Notes under the pieces: generated by a model
What the model saw: the letters and a program-made list of their open reading frames with translations, nothing else
Database searches by the model: none
Told to the model about the DNA's origin: nothing
Program-made: the position numbers and the translations under genes
Assembly: GCA_016282215.1 (NCBI GenBank)
Contig: JAEEKC010000259.1
Span: forward strand, 1 to 22,527
Reading direction: 5' to 3'
DNA: 22,527 bases
Origin: Lachnospiraceae bacterium
Lineage (GTDB): Bacteria > Bacillota > Clostridia > Lachnospirales > Lachnospiraceae
Shown: piece by piece, positions 8,132 to 15,649 of the stretch
How positions within the stretch are numbered: position 1 is the first letter of the stretch
Layout of the letters: each line of letters begins with the position of its first letter

Positions 8132-8169
8132 GGGAGTATCCGATATGAGAGTACGAAGGGAAAGAGTAG

Positions 8170-8925
8170 ATGAAAACAATCCTGCTGACAAATGATGACG
8201 GAATTGAGGCAGATGGCCTTTTGCGGCTGGCAAAGGCGACGCGGCGATTCGGAAAAGTCTATATCGTGGCACCGGCGCATCAGAGAAGTGCGGCGTCCCA
8301 CAGCATTTCCCTGCATTCACCGGTTGATGTATTTCCCTATGCATATCCGCTGGAAGGCGTCACGGCATTTGCTTCGAGCGGTATGCCCGGTGACTGCGTC
8401 AGGGTGGGTTCACTTGCCGTGCTGGACCAAAAGCCGGATATCGTTCTGTCCGGTATCAATAACGGCTATAATGTGGCTTCGGATATCCAGTACTCTGCTA
8501 CAGCAGGCGCTGCTTTTGAGGCTTCTTTTCAGGGACTGACGGCGGTGGCCCTTTCAGAGGGATTTGATCACCATGAAGTAACTGATGCCATGCTGGATAC
8601 CATCCTTGAAAAAGTGTTGGACGCAAAGCCTGTCGAAGGGCAGATCATCAATGTGAACTTCCCGGAATGTCCGCTGGCGGAGTTTCGCGGTATCAGGGAA
8701 GGAACGATCGTATCCCGCAGCATGGTCTTCCGTGATACATACGATATGATCGAAGAGCTGGAGGACGGAAAACGCTATATGGTCCACGGGACGCACTGCT
8801 ATGATGCCGAAGAAGGAACGGACTATCGGGCGCTGCTGGACGGATATATCTCCATCGGGGTAGTAAACAACGTTGGATATCCCGTAGTGCCATACGAGAC
8901 GGTTTTTTCAACCAGAAATACATAG
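8170..8925 (+). CDS. surE: 5'/3'-nucleotidase SurE
   Basis: SurE is a cytosolic metal-dependent phosphatase that removes phosphate from nucleoside 5'- and 3'-monophosphates (and short polyphosphate in some species), linked to stationary-phase survival. The N-terminus begins MKTILLTNDDGIEADGL, with metal ligands Asp9 and Asp10. Ser40 lies in APAHQRSAASHS and Asn97 in VLSGINNGYNVASDIQYSATAGAA, completing the SurE metal site. Length (251 residues) is normal. It starts 38 bases after the transpeptidase stop, with GGGAAAGAG just upstream, and is probably read from the same transcript. The next gene is separated by 72 bases that may contain a promoter. Confidence 0.96.
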   Translation: MKTILLTNDDGIEADGLLRLAKATRRFGKVYIVAPAHQRSAASHSISLHSPVDVFPYAYPLEGVTAFASSGMPGDCVRVGSLAVLDQKPDIVLSGINNGYNVASDIQYSATAGAAFEASFQGLTAVALSEGFDHHEVTDAMLDTILEKVLDAKPVEGQIINVNFPECPLAEFRGIREGTIVSRSMVFRDTYDMIEELEDGKRYMVHGTHCYDAEEGTDYRALLDGYISIGVVNNVGYPVVPYETVFSTRNT

Positions 8926-8952
8926 ACAGATGCCGGAAATCTGTTGTAAAAT
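8923..8952 (+). promoter_or_regulatory. Weak candidate promoter before the aminotransferase
   Basis: TAGACA (8923-8928, overlapping the surE stop) and TAAAAT (8947-8952) have an 18-base spacer, and the region beyond is AT-rich (atattataag). The 72-base gap and the change of function argue for a separate start here. The hexamers are imperfect and alternative -10 registers such as TATTAT are possible. Confidence 0.25.
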
Positions 8953-8997
8953 ATTATAAGCGCCCGGCAATATGAGGGTGCAGGAAAGGAGAACGTC

Positions 8998-10281
8998 ATG
9001 GCAAAATATGCTGAGATGACAAAAGAAGAATTACAAAAAGAACTGGAAGGACTGCGGGAGGCATACAAGGAGTTTCAGAGCCTGAACCTTTCGCTGGATA
9101 TGAGCCGCGGTAAACCCTGCAGGGAGCAGCTCGATATTTCCATGGGTATGATGGATGCGCTGAATTCCCATGTGGATCTGTCCTGTGAAGACGGCACAGA
9201 CTGCCGTAACTATGGTCTGCTGGATGGTATCCCGGAAGCAAAAGTGCTGCTGGGAGATATGATGGAAAACAATCCGGCCAACATCATCATTTACGGAAAC
9301 TCATCTTTGAACGTTATGTATGATACGGTGGCAAGAGCCATGACACACGGTATCATGGGACATACGCCCTGGTGCAAACTGGATAAAGTAAAATTCCTCT
9401 GCCCGGTACCCGGTTATGACCGGCATTTTGCCATTACAGAATATTTCGGAATTGAGATGATCCCGGTACCCATGAGCGAAGACGGTCCCGATATGGATAT
9501 GGTGGAAAAACTGGTGGCAGAAGATGAGGCCATCAAAGGTATGTGGTGCGTACCGAAGTATTCCAATCCCCAGGGTTATTCCTACTCCGATGAAACCGTG
9601 CACCGCCTTGCAAGGCTGGAGCCGGCGGCACCGGATTTCAGGATCTTCTGGGATAATGCCTACGGCATTCATCATCTTTATGAAGATAAGCAGGATTATC
9701 TGGTAGAGATCCTGGCAGAGTGTAAGCGGGCAGGGAATCCGGATCTGGTTTATAAATTTGCTTCGACATCGAAGATCACGTTCCCGGGCAGCGGTATCGC
9801 ATGCCTGGCAACTTCCCTGAACAACCTGGAAGATATCAAGAAGCAGCTGAAGAATCAGACCATTGGCCATGACAAGGTAAATCAGCTTCGTCATGTACGG
9901 TTCTTCAAGGATATCCACGGGATGACGGAGCATATGAAAAAGCATGCGGATATCATCAGGCCGAAATTCGAAGCGGTAGAAGAGATTTTGGATAAAGAGC
10001 TCGGCGGCCTTGATATCGGTTCCTGGACAATGCCGAGAGGCGGCTATTTTATCAGTTTTGATGCACTTGAGGGGTGTGCGAAAGAGATCGTTTCCATGGC
10101 GAAAAAAGCTGGCGTAAAGATGACGGATGCAGGTGCTACCTGGCCGTATCACAATGATCCGAAGGACAGCAATATCCGAATTGCGCCTACGTTCCCGCCT
10201 ATCGAAGATCTCCGTCAGGCAACACAGCTTTTCGCACTTTGTGTGAAGATCGTCAGTGCAGAGAAACTCCTGAAAGGGTGA
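8998..10281 (+). CDS. Type Ic aspartate aminotransferase-like PLP enzyme
   Basis: This is a fold-type I, PLP-dependent transaminase of the subgroup called type Ic aspartate aminotransferases (the PF12897 group with the MocR-like C-terminus). The opening MSRGKPCREQLD is characteristic of that group. PLP-site residues are visible: Asn in CVPKYSNPQGY, Asp and Tyr in RIFWDNAYG, the Schiff-base lysine in FASTSKITFPGSG (Lys259) and the carboxylate-binding Arg in SNIRIAPTFPP. At 427 residues the length is normal. AAAGGAG lies 7 bases before the ATG. The likely reaction is aspartate + 2-oxoglutarate to oxaloacetate + glutamate, but some group members may prefer other amino donors. It is tightly followed by the MecA-like gene, whose ribosome site overlaps its stop. 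Confidence 0.88.
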   Translation: MAKYAEMTKEELQKELEGLREAYKEFQSLNLSLDMSRGKPCREQLDISMGMMDALNSHVDLSCEDGTDCRNYGLLDGIPEAKVLLGDMMENNPANIIIYGNSSLNVMYDTVARAMTHGIMGHTPWCKLDKVKFLCPVPGYDRHFAITEYFGIEMIPVPMSEDGPDMDMVEKLVAEDEAIKGMWCVPKYSNPQGYSYSDETVHRLARLEPAAPDFRIFWDNAYGIHHLYEDKQDYLVEILAECKRAGNPDLVYKFASTSKITFPGSGIACLATSLNNLEDIKKQLKNQTIGHDKVNQLRHVRFFKDIHGMTEHMKKHADIIRPKFEAVEEILDKELGGLDIGSWTMPRGGYFISFDALEGCAKEIVSMAKKAGVKMTDAGATWPYHNDPKDSNIRIAPTFPPIEDLRQATQLFALCVKIVSAEKLLKG

Positions 10282-10286
10282 TCTGT

Positions 10287-10904
10287 TTGAGAGTAACAAC
10301 GACTAACAAAAGTGTTAAGATTTCCATTAATCCCGATGAATTGCAGGTGATCGTGGATCGCCTGGGATATCACAGTATTGCGGAAATGGTCAATACGGGG
10401 CTGGAGGAAATGCTGGCTTTTATTTCCGATCAGCTGCGGATCCAGCGCGGCATCGATCTCGAAGAGATGACCGGAGAAGCGGAAGGGATCAGTATTATGA
10501 TCATCAATGAGATCATGCTGATCGAAATTCCCCGGACTGACCCGGACAGCGACGGGACAATCGCCGACAGACCGGAAGAGCGGTTCCGTGATTTCCTCGA
10601 ACACCTGAAGGATGCCATTGTTTACGAGATCGCCAAATCTGCCGGGATGCTGCCGGACAGTGAAAGTGGGGAAGAAGAAAAGAAACAGGTTCTTTCCCTC
10701 TATCCCATGGAAAGTGTGGGTAAGGCGCTGACCGCAGCAGAGCATGTGAGCAGCGGCCGTCTGATCCGATGGAACGGCAAGATCTATATTCAGACCAGCG
10801 AGGTATCACCCTGGCTTTTAGAGCACAGCGAGCAGCAGAAAAGCCCTGTGGGGATGCAGCCCGAGGTGATCTACGTGTTCCGGAAACAGCAGGATGAAGA
10901 TTAG
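10287..10904 (+). CDS. MecA-like adaptor protein (tentative)
   Basis: This small 205-residue soluble protein probably begins at TTG 10287: AAAGGGTG at 10273-10280 overlaps the upstream stop and sits 6 bases before it. A longer frame from ATG 10239 would overlap the aminotransferase by 43 bases and has no support. The N-terminal half (VTTTNKSVKISINPDELQ ... EGISIMIINEIMLIEIP) and the C-terminal unit (QVLSLYPMESVGKALTAAEH ... GRLIRWNGKIYIQ) follow the two-domain layout of MecA/YpbH adaptors. Those proteins present substrates to the ClpC AAA+ unfoldase. The match is in pattern, not in long identities, and an acidic linker (ESGEEEKK) separates the halves. It is translationally close to the aminotransferase and ends at a strong terminator. 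If not MecA, it is an uncharacterised Lachnospiraceae protein. Confidence 0.5.
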   Translation: MRVTTTNKSVKISINPDELQVIVDRLGYHSIAEMVNTGLEEMLAFISDQLRIQRGIDLEEMTGEAEGISIMIINEIMLIEIPRTDPDSDGTIADRPEERFRDFLEHLKDAIVYEIAKSAGMLPDSESGEEEKKQVLSLYPMESVGKALTAAEHVSSGRLIRWNGKIYIQTSEVSPWLLEHSEQQKSPVGMQPEVIYVFRKQQDED

Positions 10905-10935
10905 CATGGAAAAACGCGGTAACATATGATAAATA

Positions 10936-10985
10936 GGGGAAGGATCTGTTCGTACCGGGCAGATTCTTCCCCTTTGCTTTTTTTC
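10936..10985 (+). terminator. Rho-independent terminator after the MecA-like gene
   Basis: A 13-bp stem with one G-T pair (ggggaaggatctg at 10936-10948 with cagattcttcccc at 10960-10972) closes an 11-base loop and is followed by a T-rich run (tttgctttttttc). It ends the aminotransferase unit and isolates the glycosidase block that follows. Confidence 0.92.
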
Positions 10986-11014
10986 GTTTCATGATAGGAA
11001 AAGGAGAATAAGAG

Positions 11015-12511
11015 TTGGCAGACGAAACTTTCATCACCGCTTCAAACCCCATCATTTATGCGGACTACCCGGATCCGGATGTGATCCGCGTTGGCGATGT
11101 TTATTATATGATCACGACCACCATGCATATGTTTCCGGGCGGACAGATCCTGAAGTCCTATGATCTGGCACATTGGGAACATGCAGGTTATGTCTTTGAT
11201 CATCTGGATCATACGCCGCAGCAAAGGCTGGAGGATGGCAACATCTACGGCAAGGGGATGTGGGCAGCCAGCCTGCGCTTTCACAAAGGCGTTTTCCATG
11301 TGGTCTTTTGCGCAAACGATACGCAGTCGATGTATCATTACACGGCAGCTGCAATAGAAGGCCCCTGGGAGCGACATCCCATGAGCGGTTTTTATCATGA
11401 TAATTCCGTTCTGTTTGATGATGACGGGCGTGTGTTTATCGTATACGGAAATACCGAGATCCATCTGACGGAGCTGCTGCCGGATCTTTCGCAGCCAAAA
11501 CCCGGCGGCATCGATAAGATCATCATCCGGGATGAGGGTGATGTGCTCCTGGGCTACGAGGGTTCACATCTGTATAAGATTGACGGCAGGTATTATCTGT
11601 TTCTGATCCACTGGCCGCATACCGGTCACGGAAGGAGGACGCAGGCACTGTTTACAGCGGACCGCATTGACGGTGAGTGGATCGGCGGCGACTGCCTGGA
11701 TGAGGATCTTGGATTCTTTAACAGCGGCGTGGCTCAGGGCGGTATCGTAGATACACCGCAGGGAGAATACTATGCCATGCTGTTCCAGGATCACGGGGCT
11801 CAGGGGCGTATGCCGGTTTTGGTGCCGGTATCCTTTGAAGACGGACAGATCAGAATGGAACAGGCGAAGGCGCAGGTTCAGGTGCGGCAAAGTCATCCGG
11901 AACATACCTGCAGACCATTGTTTGGCAGCGATGATTTTTCATCGGGAAAAAGAGAAGATTTCTGGCAGTGGAATCATGAGCCAAAGCCGGAGCTGTGTTT
12001 TTTTGATGCAAAGGAGAAATGCCTGAAACTGAAAACCGACCGCATAACTGAGAACCTGCCGGAGGCCGTGAATATCCTGACGCAGCGATGCTTCGGAAAG
12101 CTGATGACGGCAGAAGTAACGGTCTGCGGCGAAGGGCTGAAGGAAGGCGACAGGGCAGGGATCTGCGCATTGCAGGGGCAGTATGCAGAGTTTGCCCTGA
12201 CCAGGAAAAATGGCAGGCTGGAACTGTTGATCGCAGGCAGATCCGTGGAGAATGGAAAAATGGCCATGGATCTCGGGGCACTGGAAAAAGAAACCGTCAC
12301 GCTGCAGCTGCGATTTGATTACAGGGACAAAGCGGATCAGGTGACTTTTTATGTCAAAAAACAAGAGGAATATGAACCGGTGGGCAGCACCTGGCAGCTG
12401 CGTTATACATTGGATCACTTTATGGGATGCCGCGTGGGACTGTTTCTGTATTCGACAAAAGAGCCGGGCGGCGAGGCGCGTTTTTCGGATTTCAGGATGA
12501 AGGTTGATTGA
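11015..12511 (+). CDS. GH43 beta-xylosidase/arabinofuranosidase with C-terminal beta-sandwich domain
   Basis: The N-terminal ~290 residues form a GH43 five-bladed propeller. The base is Asp20 in YADYPDPDVIRVGDVYYM, the pKa-modulating aspartate is Asp129 in YHDNSVLFDDDGRVF, and the acid is Glu182 in LGYEGSHLYKIDGRYY. Residues ~300-498 form the concanavalin-like beta-xylosidase C-terminal domain (DDFSSGKREDFWQWNHEP ... MGCRVGLFLYSTKEPGGEARFSDF). The pattern is closest to GH43 subfamily 12. The start is TTG, set by AAGGAG at 11001-11006 with an 8-base gap. No signal peptide is present, so it should release xylose or arabinose from imported oligosaccharides in the cytosol. It follows a terminator, so it needs its own promoter; I could not find clear hexamers in the short gap. 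The helicase gene starts 30 bases downstream. Confidence 0.9.
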   Translation: MADETFITASNPIIYADYPDPDVIRVGDVYYMITTTMHMFPGGQILKSYDLAHWEHAGYVFDHLDHTPQQRLEDGNIYGKGMWAASLRFHKGVFHVVFCANDTQSMYHYTAAAIEGPWERHPMSGFYHDNSVLFDDDGRVFIVYGNTEIHLTELLPDLSQPKPGGIDKIIIRDEGDVLLGYEGSHLYKIDGRYYLFLIHWPHTGHGRRTQALFTADRIDGEWIGGDCLDEDLGFFNSGVAQGGIVDTPQGEYYAMLFQDHGAQGRMPVLVPVSFEDGQIRMEQAKAQVQVRQSHPEHTCRPLFGSDDFSSGKREDFWQWNHEPKPELCFFDAKEKCLKLKTDRITENLPEAVNILTQRCFGKLMTAEVTVCGEGLKEGDRAGICALQGQYAEFALTRKNGRLELLIAGRSVENGKMAMDLGALEKETVTLQLRFDYRDKADQVTFYVKKQEEYEPVGSTWQLRYTLDHFMGCRVGLFLYSTKEPGGEARFSDFRMKVD

Positions 12512-12541
12512 TTATTTATGATAAATTCAGGAGGTACAGTT

Positions 12542-15505
12542 ATGACAGTTATGACAGAGCAGCAGCTGGAGCAGATTACAGAAAAACTGAAAGAGAAGCT
12601 GACGGATGCGCAGAAAGAAGCGGTGGATACACTGGACCGTGATCTGGAGCTGGTGGCTTGTGCCGGCGCGGGAAAAACGAAGACCATTACCCACAGGATC
12701 ATCAATCTGATCGCGCATGGGGTAAATCCGGAGAACATCGTGGCCATCACGTTTACCAGGAAAGCGGCTGCTGAGATGTTGGGGCGTATCTACAAGATCG
12801 GACAGGAGGTGCTGGGAAACACCACCGGTTTTGCCGGGATGTATATCGGAACCATCGATGCGTTCTGTCTGAAGCTGCTGCAGGATCACAAGGATGAATA
12901 TGCAAAGTACAGTGTTCTCGATGAAGTGCAGACAAAGGTTTTTCTGGAACGTTATGAAAGAAATGACCAGACAGGATTCCGCGATTCTGTGATCGACAAG
13001 GCTTACAACCTGAATAATTCCTGGGATTTTGAAAAAAGATGTCCCTATTCAGATGAGAAATTCTCGAGAAAACTGGATATTTATGCAGGGCTGATGTCGA
13101 TGCTTAACAGTAACTGGTATGACAGGAATTATCGTAACAAATGGTCTGGCGATCTGAAAGAGATGCTGAGGAAATACAATAAATGCCTTTCGGATCATAA
13201 ATACTTTGATTTTTCATCCCTGATCCGTCTGATGATCGAAGAACTTGATCCGGATTCCGATCAGAATGGAGGACAGATGTCGGATTTCGGGCGGGCGGTT
13301 TTCGATAAGGTCAAATATCTGATCATTGATGAATATCAGGATACGAATCCCAGTCAGGAGTATCTGACCAGGCTGTTTAAGCGGTATGGTGATGCGAATA
13401 TCTGCGTGGTGGGGGATGCGGATCAGACCATCTATCAGTTCCGCGGCAGTGATGAGAGCAATATCCTGACTTTTCATGAAAGGTATGGTGCCAAACTGAT
13501 CCATCTGAATGAGGATTTCAGGAGTACGGAGGCGGTGATCGATATCGCATCAAAGGCGATCGGCGTGGCACACCTGGATGATCCGTCCTATGTAGGCATG
13601 GAGCGGGGAGAGATCGAGGGCGCAGCCCTTGCGTATGAACAGGGCGATACCGTCTGGTCCGAATTTGAATCTTTTGATAAGGAGGCGGAATTCATTGTCG
13701 GCAGGATACAGGCGTTAAAGGAAAACGGGATCCCCTATATGGAAATGGCGATCCTTTTCAGGAGCCGCAGGGAAACGGATTACGGCAGAACGCTGGTGGA
13801 TTTCCAAAAGACCATGGCCGAGCGGCTGCAGGAAGCAGGGATACCTTATATCGTAGAGGGACTGAACAATCTGTTTCTGACAAAAGAGTATGCTGCTGCC
13901 TGCGAGATCTTCAACTACCTGTATGAAAAAATGGCAAAGGGATACAAAGTATCGGAGAATGTATGGCGAAATGGTTATATTTCCGGGGAAAATGTCGAGG
14001 AATGCGAGGCCAATGCCCGCAGGTCGCTGAAAGAAGCCTGGCTTGCCATTGACTATCCCGTGAAAGAAAGTGAGATTGAAGAGGCGGTCGATCAGCTCGC
14101 AGCCATGAGCTGGGAGGATAAAAAATTCGGACATGAATGCAATATGCAGCAGATTTATCAGGATTTCATCGGCCATCTGTCCATTCTCGCAGCGGAGGAT
14201 GACGATGCGCAGCGGATCCTGTTCAATCTGGGAAAATTCAGTAAGGTGATCGCGGATTATGAGCTGCTGTACTTTAAGGAGAAACCGGTATTTAAGATCA
14301 ATCATTTCTACAGGCATCTTACGAAGGTGGCGCAGGGACTCTATCCGGAGGGGATGGAAGATAATGTCTATCAGCGCGGCGATGCCGTTCGCATCATGAC
14401 GGTGCATCAGTCAAAAGGACTTGAGTTTACTGCGGTATTTGTACCCGTTCTAGTCAGAGATATCTATAACGGTGAAGGCCAGCAGTTTGGAAATAAGATT
14501 TATAGCGAATTGGATGTGATCGGTGATGACCATGAGGACTGGATCCAAAACTATAAAAAGAGAAGAGGAACCCACGATGGCGAGCGGAAACTCTTCTATG
14601 TTGCAGTGACGAGAGCGAAGAAATACCTTTTCCTGACCTATGGGAAAAATTACGGCGGAAAACCGGAAAACCGTTCCGACTTTTTGGAAGATGCCTTCAG
14701 ATCAGATTATCTGAAGGAGTTCACAGATGATGTATCATACGGCGGAGAGCACCTGCCGATGATTGAAGAAGAAGTGATCCCCATCACGCTGAATTTTTCC
14801 GTGCTTTCGAATTATTTTGACTGTCCGTATCGTTTCAAACTGTCGAATATGTACGGATTCGTGCAGCCCTATATCCAGGAACAGGGATATGGCAAGATGC
14901 TGCATGAGATCATGATGCATATCCATCGTGCCTGGATCGATGGCAGGACATTGTCGGAGGATGAGATCAGGTCGATCGCACAGAATGCCCTGTATCTGCC
15001 CTTTGCCAGTGCTCCGCAGCTGGAAAATTCCCTGCAGGGTGCCATCAGCTGCGCACGGGCTTATGTCAGACAGAACGGGAAGGATGCCGACAAGATCGAA
15101 GCGGCCGAAATGGATATCTATATTGAAATGGGTGAAGGAGTCAGCGTGAACGGCCGTATCGATCTGGTACGCAGGATTGAAGCAGACGGCGAGGAAAAGA
15201 CAGCGATCGTTGACCTGAAATCTGCCGGAAAGGATGCAGAGCAATGTCTGAACGCAGAGCAGCTCAAGATCTATGCCATCGGTTATCAGGAAATGAAGGG
15301 GAAGGATCCGGATTACCTGATGATCTATAACTTAGACCATCCGGATGGCTCGAAAAATGCCGGAGAGGATGTTGTTTCCGATCAGCTGATCGAAACCCGC
15401 AGGCATGTGCTTGATGCAGCCAGGGCCATCCGCAGCTGCGAGCTTCCGAGGCAAAAGAGCGAAAAATGCAAGAACTGTTATGTCAGGAATCTGTGTGGGA
15501 AATAA
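12542..15505 (+). CDS. Single-chain UvrD-type (SF1A) helicase fused to a 4Fe-4S PD-(D/E)XK nuclease
   Basis: The start at ATG 12542 is set by a perfect AGGAGG 7 bases upstream; an earlier ATG (12518) lacks a site. Helicase motifs in order are Walker A ACAGAGKTKT (Lys45), motif Ia ITFTRKAA, motif II IIDEYQDTNPSQ (Asp263), motif III VVGDADQTIYQFRGSD, motif IV LNEDFRST, motif V RIMTVHQSKGLEF and motif VI LFYVAVTRAKKY. The C-terminal RecB-like nuclease has GRIDLV (Asp874) and VDLKSAG (Asp891, Lys893). Cys761 (DCPYRF) and Cys976/979/985 (CKNCYVRNLC) match the iron-sulfur staple of AddB and Cas4. It resembles a compact AddAB/RecBCD-type or Dna2-like machine in one 987-residue chain, for DNA end processing, repair or defence. 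No partner gene of such a complex is adjacent. Its placement inside glycosidase genes is unexplained. Confidence 0.9.
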   Translation: MTVMTEQQLEQITEKLKEKLTDAQKEAVDTLDRDLELVACAGAGKTKTITHRIINLIAHGVNPENIVAITFTRKAAAEMLGRIYKIGQEVLGNTTGFAGMYIGTIDAFCLKLLQDHKDEYAKYSVLDEVQTKVFLERYERNDQTGFRDSVIDKAYNLNNSWDFEKRCPYSDEKFSRKLDIYAGLMSMLNSNWYDRNYRNKWSGDLKEMLRKYNKCLSDHKYFDFSSLIRLMIEELDPDSDQNGGQMSDFGRAVFDKVKYLIIDEYQDTNPSQEYLTRLFKRYGDANICVVGDADQTIYQFRGSDESNILTFHERYGAKLIHLNEDFRSTEAVIDIASKAIGVAHLDDPSYVGMERGEIEGAALAYEQGDTVWSEFESFDKEAEFIVGRIQALKENGIPYMEMAILFRSRRETDYGRTLVDFQKTMAERLQEAGIPYIVEGLNNLFLTKEYAAACEIFNYLYEKMAKGYKVSENVWRNGYISGENVEECEANARRSLKEAWLAIDYPVKESEIEEAVDQLAAMSWEDKKFGHECNMQQIYQDFIGHLSILAAEDDDAQRILFNLGKFSKVIADYELLYFKEKPVFKINHFYRHLTKVAQGLYPEGMEDNVYQRGDAVRIMTVHQSKGLEFTAVFVPVLVRDIYNGEGQQFGNKIYSELDVIGDDHEDWIQNYKKRRGTHDGERKLFYVAVTRAKKYLFLTYGKNYGGKPENRSDFLEDAFRSDYLKEFTDDVSYGGEHLPMIEEEVIPITLNFSVLSNYFDCPYRFKLSNMYGFVQPYIQEQGYGKMLHEIMMHIHRAWIDGRTLSEDEIRSIAQNALYLPFASAPQLENSLQGAISCARAYVRQNGKDADKIEAAEMDIYIEMGEGVSVNGRIDLVRRIEADGEEKTAIVDLKSAGKDAEQCLNAEQLKIYAIGYQEMKGKDPDYLMIYNLDHPDGSKNAGEDVVSDQLIETRRHVLDAARAIRSCELPRQKSEKCKNCYVRNLCGK

Positions 15506-15649
15506 AACTGATTGCCGAAAAATATTTCCATGGTTTTCTGATAATTTATCGGGGAATCTTATATCCTGTGCGATGACGGGATGTTATAGTGAAAATGTGA
15601 CCAAACGGTCGTAAGAGACTGTAAATATTGATAAAAAGGGGTAATGAAG

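Noticed and set aside
7163..8344. 393-residue open frame on the - strand opposite the L,D-transpeptidase and surE
   Set aside because: It lies wholly antisense to two genes with clear catalytic motifs, and its translation has no recognisable domain; it is a codon-bias shadow. The same applies to the - strand frames at 3397-4140, 4706-5707, 9301-10299, 13715-14407 and 16835-17662.
8926..8944. Inverted repeat acagat...atctgt after surE
   Set aside because: Only 6 bp with a 7-base loop and no T-tract; too weak to call a terminator or operator.
10239..10286. 16-residue N-terminal extension of the MecA-like protein
   Set aside because: It overlaps the aminotransferase coding end, lacks a ribosome site, and the TTG at 10287 has a good one.
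15506..15649. Search for promoter or operator before GH120 copy 1
   Set aside because: AT-rich segments (gataattt, ttatagt) have no -35 at an acceptable distance, and gaccaaacggtc is only a 4-bp dyad; nothing supportable.
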